The translations under genes and the position numbers were made by a program. The notes beneath the pieces were generated by a model that saw only the letters and a program-made list of their open reading frames with translations, ran no database searches and was not told where the DNA came from. From Devosia nanyangense (GTDB taxonomy: Bacteria; Pseudomonadota; Alphaproteobacteria; Rhizobiales; Devosiaceae): a stretch of DNA of 39,232 bases. This document shows, piece after piece, positions 15,086-22,394 of the stretch. Position 1 is the stretch's first letter, and every line of letters begins with the position of its first letter. The DNA lies in assembly GCA_016213505.1 (NCBI GenBank), contig JACRAF010000032.1:1-39232 (forward strand). Reading direction: 5' to 3'.

Positions 15086-16113
15086 GGGACGAACTCCGCC
15101 ACTGTCTCGCGGCTCGGCCGGGCGGGATCGCGGGCGGCGAACCAGCGCTTTTCGTCGTCGGAGGACACGCCGGCGAGCCAGCGCGCGATGGCGGGTGCCA
15201 GAAACACTGCGGCATCGCCGAGCCCGGCGAGAATGGTGAGTTTCGACGGCTTCAGCCGGCCGATGAGTGGCGCGCCATCGGTGGTGACGACGCGCCGGAA
15301 GCGGCTGGTGGCGAGCCGGGCCAGCGGGAACGGGCCGGGAAGCGCCGAGGCGAGGCGGGTCTCGGTGTCCGTGTCGCCGTCGATCAGCGCGAGGACGCTG
15401 TCGCCGGGGCGGCGGAGCAGGGTGATGCCGCGGGCGGGCCAGCGGACCACCGGCGCCGGGAGCCGGCGCGTCGGCGCCGTCAGCGTCGCCGTCATGGGCT
15501 GCACGATGAGCTGTTCGGGCCGCTGGGCCTCGGGCAGGAGGTCGAGCAGGGCGGGGTCGTCGGCGAGGACGATCTGCGCCGCCGCGACACGTTCGCCGGA
15601 CACGGTCAGTTCGGCCGCGCCGGATTTGAGGAAGCCGAGCTGCGCGGCGTCCGAATCGGCGGCGGTGACGCCGAGCGAGGCGAGCCACGGGGCCAGTTTC
15701 GGGCTCAGCGCGTCGGCATTGAGCAGCGCCACGTCGCGGAATGTGTGGACCGGGCCGGTGCTGCGGCCGGCCATGCCGAAACCCATCGCCAGATGGGCGA
15801 TGTGGGCGAGGGCGACGGCGGTCGCCTCGGTGTCGCCATGGACGGCGACGGTGATCCGGCTCACGGCCTCCGCCGCGCCGATCGACCCCAGCAGACGGAG
15901 CGTCTCCAACTCGCCGGCACGCAGCAGGCTCCAGGTTTCCGGCCGCGTGGCGGCGGGCAGCGCGCTATCGATGGTCCTGGGCAGCCGCTGCGGCGAGGCC
16001 TCGCGGCCGATCAGCAGCACGCGCCGCCCATGATCGCGGGCGAGGATCCCCGCAACGAGCCGCGCCAGCGGGGTCGAGCCGAAGAGCGCGACGTCGAAAC
16101 CGTTGTCCGCCAT
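15082..16113 (-). CDS. FAD-dependent oxidoreductase, DAO/SoxB-like partner
   Basis: This 343-residue protein has a D-amino-acid-oxidase-type fold. The N-terminal strand V-A-L-F-G-S-T-P-L-A-R-L is a weakened dinucleotide-binding loop, missing the usual G-x-G-x-x-G glycines. The C-terminal T-T-D-G-A-P-L-I-G-R-L and L-A-G-L-G-D-A-A-V-F-L-A-P-A-I-A-R match the DAO-family end that contacts the flavin. It overlaps the SoxA-like gene by four bases (ATGA), so the two products are probably made together as a complex. The start at ATG 16113 is chosen over a TTG eight codons upstream. The poor dinucleotide loop raises doubt whether it holds FAD normally. It is divergent from ccmI. Confidence 0.65.
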   Translation of the reverse strand: MADNGFDVALFGSTPLARLVAGILARDHGRRVLLIGREASPQRLPRTIDSALPAATRPETWSLLRAGELETLRLLGSIGAAEAVSRITVAVHGDTEATAVALAHIAHLAMGFGMAGRSTGPVHTFRDVALLNADALSPKLAPWLASLGVTAADSDAAQLGFLKSGAAELTVSGERVAAAQIVLADDPALLDLLPEAQRPEQLIVQPMTATLTAPTRRLPAPVVRWPARGITLLRRPGDSVLALIDGDTDTETRLASALPGPFPLARLATSRFRRVVTTDGAPLIGRLKPSKLTILAGLGDAAVFLAPAIARWLAGVSSDDEKRWFAARDPARPSRETVAEFVP

Positions 16114-16232
16114 GGGCTCAGGCAAGGACTGCGGCAATCGGCGCCTGCCATTGGGGAGACCCCCGCTGCATATTTTGCCAGAATGTCTCTATAGATGCCG
16201 CGGCTGGCACCCGTTCAAACCCACTCGAGGCC

Positions 16233-17309
16233 ATGACCATCTGGTTGTTCGCCCTTCTTCTGACCGCCATCGCCTGCGCGACGCTCTATTACGCGGGTGC
16301 CGGACGGACGGTCAACGCAACGGCCGGCACAGCGGATGCGGTGGCCGAGCATTTTCGCGCCCAGCTGCGCGCCATCGAAATGGACGCCGCGGCCGGACGG
16401 CTCGGCACAATCGAGGCGACCTCCGCCAAGGGCGAGCTGGCCCGCGAGGTGATGCGGCTCAAGGACGAGACTTCGGATGCCAGGCCCGTGACCGGCGGCA
16501 AGGCGGCGATCGTCGCCGCGGTCGGGCTGGTGGCGGCGCTGGCGGTCGGAACCTATGCGTATCTCGGACGGCCCGATTTGCCGGCCCTGCCGCTGGCGAG
16601 CCGCGACGTGGCGACCGAGAACGGCCTCGACCTCAATGCCGCGATCAAGACCATCGAGACGCGGCTGGCGCAGACGCCCGACGATCTGCGCGGCTGGCAG
16701 GTGATCGCGCCCGCCTACATTCAACTCGGACGCTATACCGATGCGGTGCGGGCGCTGCGCCGGGTGAACGAGCTGGCGCCGCCGACGGCGGACACCCAGA
16801 CCGATCTGGGCGAGGCGCTGATGATGGCCAATGGCGGCAGTGTCGCCGGCGAGCCGCTGGAGCTGTTCAGGAAGGCCGCCGTGCTCGACCCCAAACACAT
16901 CCGCTCGCGCTACTACATCGCCGGCGAAGAGACCCGCGCCGGCGACTACGTCGCCGCTGTGCGCGACTGGAACGCGCTTCTGGCGCTGGGCAAGGGCGAC
17001 GAACCCTGGGCGGTGACGGCCAAGCAGGGCCTGGCCTTCGCCGAGGCGGCGCTCGATCCCGGGGCGGCGGCGCCGGCCGAGCCCGATGCCGCCCAGATCG
17101 CGGCGATGGTCGACGGGCTCGATGCCCGTCTCAAATCGGAGGGCGGCAGCATCGAGGAGTGGACCCGGCTGGTGCGTTCGCGCATGGTAGAAGGCCGCAT
17201 GGACGACGCGCAGGCGGCCTATGACGCGGCGCGCAAGGCCTACCCCGACGCAAAACTGCGGACCGAGCTCGACGTGCTCGCCGCCGACAATGGACTGGTG
17301 GCCAAATGA
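16233..17309 (+). CDS. ccmI: CcmI, cytochrome c maturation apocytochrome chaperone
   Basis: This 358-residue protein has the CcmI layout. There is an N-terminal membrane helix (residues 3-21), a cytoplasmic loop with coiled-coil character ([10 protein letters not shown] and A-R-E-V-M-R-L-K), a second membrane helix (about 90-108), and a periplasmic TPR domain ([11 protein letters not shown] and [10 protein letters not shown]). CcmI holds unfolded apocytochrome c and delivers it to the CcmF/CcmH haem ligase. It heads the ccmI-ccmE-ccmF-ccmH cluster and overlaps ccmE by four bases. GAGG lies only two bases before the ATG, so initiation may be inefficient. In rhizobia this gene is also called cycH. 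Confidence 0.92.
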   Translation: MTIWLFALLLTAIACATLYYAGAGRTVNATAGTADAVAEHFRAQLRAIEMDAAAGRLGTIEATSAKGELAREVMRLKDETSDARPVTGGKAAIVAAVGLVAALAVGTYAYLGRPDLPALPLASRDVATENGLDLNAAIKTIETRLAQTPDDLRGWQVIAPAYIQLGRYTDAVRALRRVNELAPPTADTQTDLGEALMMANGGSVAGEPLELFRKAAVLDPKHIRSRYYIAGEETRAGDYVAAVRDWNALLALGKGDEPWAVTAKQGLAFAEAALDPGAAAPAEPDAAQIAAMVDGLDARLKSEGGSIEEWTRLVRSRMVEGRMDDAQAAYDAARKAYPDAKLRTELDVLAADNGLVAK

Positions 17310-17749
17310 CCCGCAAGCAGAAGCGCCTCACCGTCATCGCCGGGCTGGGGGCCGTGCTCGCCGTCGCGCTGACGCTGATCCTTCTGGCGCTGCGCGACCA
17401 GATCGTCTTCTTCTATACGCCCTCCGACATCCACGAGAAGGCGGTCGCCGCCGGCACCCCGGTGCGGCTGGGCGGACTGGTCAAGACCGGCAGCTGGATC
17501 AAGAACGGCGACCGGACCGATTTCGTCGTCACCGATGGCACCACCGACATGACGGCGCACTACACCGGCATTCTACCGGATCTGTTCCGCGAGGGGCAGG
17601 GCGTGGTGGTCGAGGGCGCCATGGCCGGCGACGGCAGCTTCGCGGCCACCAACGTGCTGGCCAAGCACGACGAGGAATACATGCCCAAGGACGTCGTCGA
17701 GGCGCTCAAGGCGCGCGGCGAATGGCAGCGCGCCGGGGCCGGCGGATGA
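17306..17749 (+). CDS. ccmE: CcmE, periplasmic haem chaperone
   Basis: This 147-residue protein is CcmE (CycJ). It has a basic N-terminus (T-R-K-Q-K-R-L), a single membrane anchor (residues 9-29) and a periplasmic OB-fold domain with F-F-Y-T-P-S-D-I near 35-42 and R-L-G-G-L-V near 54. The haem-binding histidine is H121 in A-K-H-D-E-E-Y, with the tyrosine ligand Y125. CcmE receives haem from CcmC and passes it to CcmF. The gene overlaps ccmI by four bases. The 190-base gap to ccmF is filled by a palindromic repeat element, which is unusual because ccm genes are generally packed tightly. Confidence 0.96.
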   Translation: MTRKQKRLTVIAGLGAVLAVALTLILLALRDQIVFFYTPSDIHEKAVAAGTPVRLGGLVKTGSWIKNGDRTDFVVTDGTTDMTAHYTGILPDLFREGQGVVVEGAMAGDGSFAATNVLAKHDEEYMPKDVVEALKARGEWQRAGAGG

Positions 17750-17780
17750 TGGCGATCCGGTCCAGCGCTTGGGGCGAACG

Positions 17781-17913
17781 CCCCCTCACCCGGATCGCAA
17801 GGGCGATCCGACCTCTCCCCCGAGAGGAGAAGTGGTGCATAGGCACGATCTCGTCCGATCCCGACCTCTCCCTTCGGGGGAGAAGTCGCCGCGAAGCGGC
17901 GGGTGAGGGGGCC
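17781..17913. repeat. Composite palindromic repeat with 11-bp terminal inverted repeats
   Basis: The element is bounded by CCCCCTCACCC (17781-17791) and its exact inverse GGGTGAGGGGG (17901-17911). Inside are CCTCTCCC / GGAGA-type palindromes and GCCGCGAAGCGGC. It separates ccmE from ccmF. The same building blocks recur at 36839-36939 and, in shorter form, near 22010 and 39000, which marks it as a dispersed intergenic repeat of the type common in Hyphomicrobiales. It could fold in the ccm transcript and alter downstream expression. Confidence 0.8.
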
Positions 17914-17939
17914 TTGGCCCCAGCCGGAGAGCTTCGAGC

Positions 17940-19910
17940 ATGAGCATCGAACTCGGCCATTTCGCCCTGATCTTAGCGGTTGCGATCGCCGCGGTTTCGG
18001 CCGTGGCGGGGCTGGCGGGCTGGAACCGCAGCGAGCGGATCGCGCTGCTCATGCGGCAGGGCGCGATCCTGCAGTTCCTGCTGGTCGCTGCCGCGTTTGG
18101 GGCTCTGATCCAGGCGTTCGTCACCTCCGATTTCTCGCTGAAACTCGCCTACGAGCATTCGCACTCGCTGCAGCCGCTGCTGTTCAAGATCACCAGCGTG
18201 TGGGGCAACCACGAAGGCTCGATGGTCCTGTGGATCATGATCCTGGTCCTGATGGGCGCCGCCGTCAGCGTCTTCGGCCGTAACCTGCCGCGCCAATTGC
18301 TGACGCTGGTGCTGGCGATGCAGAGCCTCCTGGTCGCGGCGTTCGGCGGCTTCACGCTGTTCACCTCGAACCCGTTCCTCAGGCTCTCGCCGGCACCGAT
18401 CGAAGGCCAGGAACTCAACCCGATCCTGCAGGACATCGGCCTCGCCATCCATCCGCCGCTGCTCTACACCGGCTATGTCGGCTTCTCGGTCTGCTTCAGC
18501 TTTGCCATCGCCGCGCTGATCTCGGGCCGCATCGATGCGGCGTGGGCGCGCTGGGTGCGGCCATGGACGCTCTTGAGCTGGTGCTTCCTGACCCTCGGCA
18601 TCGCCATGGGCTCCTACTGGGCCTACTATGAACTCGGCTGGGGCGGCTGGTGGTTCTGGGACCCGGTCGAGAATGCGAGCTTCATGCCGTGGCTGGCCGG
18701 CACGGCGTTGCTCCATTCGGCGCTGGTGATGGAAAAGCGCAACGCGCTCAAGATCTGGACGATCTTTCTCGCCATCATCACCTTCTCGCTGAGTCTCCTG
18801 GGCACCTTCATGGTGCGCTCGGGCATTTTGACCTCGGTCCACAGTTTTGCCTCCGATCCGACGCGCGGGCTGGTGATCCTGGTGCTGCTGGCGCTGTTCA
18901 TCGGCGGCGCCTTCGCGCTGTTCGCGTTCCGCGCCCCGGCGCTGAGGGCCGGCGGCCTGTTCGCGCCGATCAGCCGCGAGGGTGCGCTGATCCTCAACAA
19001 TCTGTTCCTCGCCACGGCCGCGGCCGCGGTGCTGACCGGCACGCTCTACCCGCTGCTGCTCGAGGCGACCACCGGCAAGACCATCTCGGTTGGAGCGCCG
19101 TTCTTCTCGCTGACGTTTGGCGCGATCATGGCGCCGCTGCTGGTGGTACTGCCGTTCGGCCCGTTCATGGCCTGGAAGCGCGGCGACCTGATCGCGGTGA
19201 CGCAGCGGCTGGCCGGCGCCGCCGGCGCCGCGGTGTTTGCCGCGGTCCTGATCGTGGCGCTCACCGGGGGCTCGATCTCGCTGGCGCCGCTCGGGCTGCT
19301 GCTCGGCTTCTGGGTGGCGTTCGGCGCCATCGCCGAACTGGTCGACCGCGCCGGCTTCGGCCGCATGGGCATCGGCCAGAGCGTGCGCCGGCTGGTCGGG
19401 CTGCCACGCACTTCGTTCTCGACGGCGCTGGCCCATTTCGGCGTCGGCATGAGCGTCATCGGCATCGTCGCGGCCACCGCCTGGCAGGCCGAGCTGGTGA
19501 CCACCATGCAGCCCGGCGAGAGCCAGACCATCGGCGATCACATGGTGACCCTCAATGGCGTCGATAACCTGCAGGGCGAGAACTTTGCGGCCGAGACAGG
19601 CCGTTTTACGGTCGCCGGATCGGGCGGCACGCGGCAGATGATGCCGGAGCGGCGCGTCTATGAGGCCAGCGGCATGCCGACGACGGAAGCGGCGATCGAG
19701 ACCTACGGCTTCTCACAGCTTTACCTGCAACTGGGCGAAGCGAGCGCCGATGGCGGCCGCGTCGTGCGGGTGTGGTACAAGCCGTATGTCACGCTGATCT
19801 GGCTCGGCGCCGTGGCGATGGCGCTGGCCGGCTTCCTGTCGCTGACCGACCGGCGCCTGCGGGTCGGCGCGCCGCGGCGCGTGACCGCGCAAGCGGCGGC
19901 GGCCGAATGA
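17940..19910 (+). CDS. ccmF: CcmF, cytochrome c haem lyase subunit
   Basis: This 656-residue polytopic membrane protein is CcmF (CycK). The haem-handling WWD signature G-W-G-G-W-W-F-W-D-P-V-E-N-A lies near residues 233-246, preceded by W-G-N-H-E-G-S-M near residue 85 and followed by many further membrane helices. It ends in a periplasmic domain (about 510-620) and a last helix near 625. CcmF takes haem from holo-CcmE, reduces it and joins it to apocytochrome with CcmH and CcmI. It overlaps ccmH by four bases (ATGA). Length is normal for the family. Confidence 0.97.
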   Translation: MSIELGHFALILAVAIAAVSAVAGLAGWNRSERIALLMRQGAILQFLLVAAAFGALIQAFVTSDFSLKLAYEHSHSLQPLLFKITSVWGNHEGSMVLWIMILVLMGAAVSVFGRNLPRQLLTLVLAMQSLLVAAFGGFTLFTSNPFLRLSPAPIEGQELNPILQDIGLAIHPPLLYTGYVGFSVCFSFAIAALISGRIDAAWARWVRPWTLLSWCFLTLGIAMGSYWAYYELGWGGWWFWDPVENASFMPWLAGTALLHSALVMEKRNALKIWTIFLAIITFSLSLLGTFMVRSGILTSVHSFASDPTRGLVILVLLALFIGGAFALFAFRAPALRAGGLFAPISREGALILNNLFLATAAAAVLTGTLYPLLLEATTGKTISVGAPFFSLTFGAIMAPLLVVLPFGPFMAWKRGDLIAVTQRLAGAAGAAVFAAVLIVALTGGSISLAPLGLLLGFWVAFGAIAELVDRAGFGRMGIGQSVRRLVGLPRTSFSTALAHFGVGMSVIGIVAATAWQAELVTTMQPGESQTIGDHMVTLNGVDNLQGENFAAETGRFTVAGSGGTRQMMPERRVYEASGMPTTEAAIETYGFSQLYLQLGEASADGGRVVRVWYKPYVTLIWLGAVAMALAGFLSLTDRRLRVGAPRRVTAQAAAAE

Positions 19911-20350
19911 GGCCGCTGCTGGCGCTGCTGATGCTGGTGTGGCTTGCCCTGCCGGCGGTCGCCGTCAACCCGGACGAGATGCTCAGCGATCCGGCGCTCG
20001 AGGCGCGGGCGCGGGCGATCTCGGAGGGGCTGCGCTGCCTCGTCTGCCAGAACCAATCGATCGACGACAGCGACGCGGACCTGGCGCACGAACTGCGCGT
20101 CATCGTCCGCGAGCGGCTGACGGCGGGGGATACCGATGCAGAGGTTACCCAGTACCTCGTCGACCGCTACGGCGAGTTCGTGCTGCTGAAGCCGGTGCTG
20201 GCGCCGCACACGGTCATCCTGTGGGTCGCGGCCCCGGCGATACTGATCATCGGCGGCATCGTGCTGGTCATCGTGGCGCGGCGGCGGCGCGGCGTCGTGA
20301 CCGAGGCGGCGCTGACCGCGGACGAGCAGAAGGCGCTGGACGAACTGTAG
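19907..20350 (+). CDS. ccmH: CcmH, thiol protein of the haem lyase complex
   Basis: This 147-residue protein is CcmH (CycL). It has a signal sequence (residues 1-20), the redox motif L-R-C-L-V-C-Q-N-Q with C44 and C47, and a C-terminal membrane anchor (about 103-122) followed by a basic R-R-R-R-G stop-transfer. It keeps the CXXCH cysteines of apocytochrome reduced and works with CcmF. It lacks the C-terminal TPR part found in the fused E. coli CcmH; that role belongs to the separate CcmI here. Last gene of the cluster, with a hairpin 12 bases downstream. Confidence 0.96.
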   Translation: MRPLLALLMLVWLALPAVAVNPDEMLSDPALEARARAISEGLRCLVCQNQSIDDSDADLAHELRVIVRERLTAGDTDAEVTQYLVDRYGEFVLLKPVLAPHTVILWVAAPAILIIGGIVLVIVARRRRGVVTEAALTADEQKALDEL

Positions 20351-20362
20351 GCGTAGGAAAAC

Positions 20363-20393
20363 AGCCATCCTCGAGGAAGCCGTCGGGATGGCT
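20363..20393 (+). terminator. Hairpin after ccmH
   Basis: AGCCATCC (20363-20370) and GGATGGCT (20386-20393) form a perfect 8-bp stem with a 15-base loop. Only a short T-containing tail (TGTCTTGG) follows, so termination may be weak. It directly adjoins the promoter of the toxin gene. Confidence 0.5.
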
Positions 20394-20444
20394 TGTCTTG
20401 GACAGATGGCACATTATATGATGCATGGACATTATAAGGTGCCA
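20394..20444 (+). promoter_or_regulatory. Promoter and palindromic operator of the RelE/XRE toxin-antitoxin pair
   Basis: A -35 box TTGTCT (20394-20399) and a -10 box TATGAT (20417-20422) are separated by 17 bp. A 12-bp inverted repeat, TGGCACATTATA (20407-20418) and TATAAGGTGCCA (20433-20444) with one mismatch, overlaps the -10 and the expected start point, with ATGCAT near its centre. The site is AT-rich against a GC-rich background. The XRE antitoxin is the likely ligand. Confidence 0.7.
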
Positions 20445-20446
20445 AG

Positions 20447-20830
20447 GTGAGGGGCGAGGTGCCGAGGAAGGTCTCGGTGGTCTTTTATCGGACCGCCGGT
20501 GGCGCCGAGGTGGTGCTCGATTGGATCAGGGGACTGGACGACGCCGATCGGGGCGCCATCGGACAGGACCTGATGCGGGTTCAGTACCGCTGGCCTGTTG
20601 GTATGCCGTTATGCAAACCGCTGGGCCATGGGCTGTGGGAAGTCAGGGTGGCGCTTCCCAACAGGCGCATCGCGCGGTTGCTGTTCAGCGTGCGCGGCGG
20701 CAAAATTCTGGTGCTCCATGGGTTTGTCAAAAAGACCCAGAAAACACCGGCCGACGAACTGACGCTGGCGAGACGCCGCGACAAGGAGTTCGGGATTGAG
20801 GAGGACGAAGGAAAAGAAGATGGCAAGTAA
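20447..20830 (+). CDS. RelE/HigB-like toxin, phage Gp49-like family
   Basis: This 127-residue protein matches the Gp49-like/RelE-ParE superfamily (PF05973 type). It shows V-V-L-D-W-I-R-G-L-D, then K-P-L-G-H-G-L-W-E-V-R (about residues 58-68), R-I-A-R-L-L-F-S-V, and the closing L-H-G-F-V-K-K-T-Q-K-T-P. Such toxins are ribosome-dependent or free mRNA nucleases. The start is taken as GTG 20447, five bases after AAGGTG; a GTG four codons later is also possible. The C-terminus is acidic and overlaps the antitoxin gene by 11 bases. Toxin-first order is usual for this HigBA-like subtype. Insertion after the ccm genes suggests acquisition. Confidence 0.88.
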   Translation: MRGEVPRKVSVVFYRTAGGAEVVLDWIRGLDDADRGAIGQDLMRVQYRWPVGMPLCKPLGHGLWEVRVALPNRRIARLLFSVRGGKILVLHGFVKKTQKTPADELTLARRRDKEFGIEEDEGKEDGK

Positions 20831-21119
20831 GAAGGCACCACGGTCCGTGAGTGGTCTCACCACTCTCGATGACGTCCTCGCGGGAGATGGGACGCTTGGC
20901 GAGTTTCAGGCGGTGGCAATCAAGGAAGTCCTCGCCTGGCAAATCGCGGAGGCAATGAAGGCGCAGCATCTCTCGCAGCGCGCTCTCGCGACCCGCATGG
21001 GGACCAGCCGCACACAAATCAGCCGGCTCCTCGATCCCAAGGACGGCAACGTGACCATCGCGACGTTGCAACGCGCGGCGCGCGAAGTCGGACGTTCCTT
21101 GCGTCTCGAGCTGATCTAG
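20820..21119 (+). CDS. XRE-family antitoxin (HigA-like)
   Basis: This 99-residue protein has a helix-turn-helix domain at about residues 48-80: S-Q-R-A-L-A-T-R-M-G-T-S-R-T-Q-I-S-R-L-L, followed by T-I-A-T-L-Q-R-A-A. The N-terminal 35 residues are the part likely to wrap the toxin. ATG 20820 is preferred over an upstream in-frame start because it removes a lysine-rich N-terminus lying in the toxin frame. It should neutralise the upstream toxin and repress the promoter at 20394-20444. Confidence 0.9.
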   Translation: MASKKAPRSVSGLTTLDDVLAGDGTLGEFQAVAIKEVLAWQIAEAMKAQHLSQRALATRMGTSRTQISRLLDPKDGNVTIATLQRAAREVGRSLRLELI

Positions 21120-21177
21120 CGGTAACAGCGCTGGAGCCTCACGCGTAGCCTTCTCTTGCTCCCCCTTGCGAGGCAGA

Positions 21178-21948
21178 ATGCGCGGGGGTACGGCAAGCAC
21201 CGTGCTCACCTCGCTGCTTCCCCCCAATCTCGATCTCTGGACGGCGCTCGCCCTCATCGGGCTGAGCTTTGCGACCTCGCTGATCACGGCCACGTTCAGC
21301 CTGGGGGGCGGTTCGCTGATGGTGGCGGTGCTGGCGCTGGTGTTTCCGCCGGCGATCGTGGTGCCGGTGCATGGCTGCGTACAGCTCGGCTCGAACGCCG
21401 GACGGGCGCTGGTGCAGCGGGCGCATATCCAGTGGCGGCTGATCCTGTGGATTTCGCTCGGCGCGCTGGTCGGTACCATCGTTGGAGGGCAGTTCGCTTC
21501 CCTCCTGCCCGAGCGATGGTTCGAGATCGCCATCGGCACGTTTGTGCTGATCACCACCTGGCTGCCGCAGCCCAAAATCGTCGGCACCAGCCGGCTGCTG
21601 CAGGTGGCCGGCGGGGCGGTCATTTCGGCGCTGAGCATGGTGGTCGGCGCCACCGGGCCGCTGATCGCGACCTTCATCAAGGGGCTCGCCGACCGCCGTC
21701 AGCTGGTCGCCACCCACGCCACGCTGATGACCATCCAGAACGTCTTCAAGGTCGCGACCTTCACGGCGCTGGGCTTTGCCTTCAGCGCCTATTTGCCGCT
21801 GATCCTCGTCATGGTGGTCTCCGGCTTTGCCGGCACGGCCATTGGCAGCCGCCTCTTGGTGCGCGTGCCCGAGCATGTCTTTCGCGTCGGGTTCAAGATC
21901 GTGCTGACGCTGGTGGCGCTCGATTTGATTCGCGATGCGGTGTTTTAG
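21178..21948 (+). CDS. TSUP/TauE-SafE family membrane permease
   Basis: This 256-residue integral membrane protein belongs to the TSUP (sulfite exporter TauE/SafE) family. The first helix pair carries A-T-F-S-L-G-G-G-S-L-M-V-A-V, and the mirrored second half carries V-V-G-A-T-G-P-L-I-A-T-F-I. About eight hydrophobic segments are visible. The family moves sulfur-containing or organosulfur anions across the inner membrane; the substrate here cannot be told. ATG 21178 is chosen, though the true start could be the GTG at 21202, closer to the first helix. It stands alone between the toxin-antitoxin genes and a repeat. Confidence 0.85.
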   Translation: MRGGTASTVLTSLLPPNLDLWTALALIGLSFATSLITATFSLGGGSLMVAVLALVFPPAIVVPVHGCVQLGSNAGRALVQRAHIQWRLILWISLGALVGTIVGGQFASLLPERWFEIAIGTFVLITTWLPQPKIVGTSRLLQVAGGAVISALSMVVGATGPLIATFIKGLADRRQLVATHATLMTIQNVFKVATFTALGFAFSAYLPLILVMVVSGFAGTAIGSRLLVRVPEHVFRVGFKIVLTLVALDLIRDAVF

Positions 21949-21987
21949 AGGGGTTCTATCCGCACCCAGTGTGCTTGCGGAGGCGAA

Positions 21988-22036
21988 TCCCTCATCCGCC
22001 GTTCGGGCACCTTCTCCCTCAAGGGGAGAAGGGGTT
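21988..22036. repeat. Short copy of the dispersed palindromic repeat
   Basis: Contains CCCTCATCCGCCG, then CCTTCTCCC (22010-22018) and GGGAGAAGG (22024-22032) as a perfect 9-bp stem with a five-base loop. It belongs to the same repeat class as the elements near 17850, 36890 and 39020. Located 40 bases after the permease gene, where it may also end or stabilise the transcript. Confidence 0.65.
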
Positions 22037-22089
22037 CGGCGCAAGCAGCACGCTAGACTAGGGCCCCGAACATGGATTGGCGCTGGCGG

Positions 22090-22260
22090 TCACCGCAGCG
22101 GAGGAATGCGCTTCGACACCTTGGCAACCAGCGTCGCAGCTTCTTTCCCGAGCGCCTTCATACCGCCGAGGAAGCGATCCGGCGTGTCGGCAGCGCGAAA
22201 GACCAGCCGATCCCGGCGATGCCCGGATTTTTCGTCGGGAGCTGGTTCAGGTGGCTTCAT
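22090..22260 (-). CDS. Possible small protein, function unknown
   Basis: A 56-codon minus-strand frame starts at ATG 22260. Its product begins proline-rich and then has F-R-A-A-D-T-P-D-R-F and A-L-G-K-E-A-A-T-L-V-A-K-V, a plausible amphipathic helix, ending S-K-R-I-P-P-L-R. The composition looks protein-like, but no ribosome binding site is visible before the ATG. The whole interval 21949-22394 otherwise holds only the short repeat and the protease leader. I do not recognise a family. Confidence 0.35.
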   Translation of the reverse strand: MKPPEPAPDEKSGHRRDRLVFRAADTPDRFLGGMKALGKEAATLVAKVSKRIPPLR

Positions 22261-22394
22261 GGTGGGGGACCAGGGTTCGTTGAGCGTGGTTGGGCCGGAC
22301 TTACCAAACAGTAATGTTGGCGCAACGTCGCGGAAAGGGCTGCGGCTGCATAACCGCACCACCTGTTGAGAGCCGTTTGAGGAGAACAAACACG

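Noticed and set aside
22072..22314. Plus-strand 80-codon ORF before degP
   Set aside because: No ribosome binding site and an arginine/tryptophan-rich product; the opposite strand gives a more protein-like product, itself only tentative.
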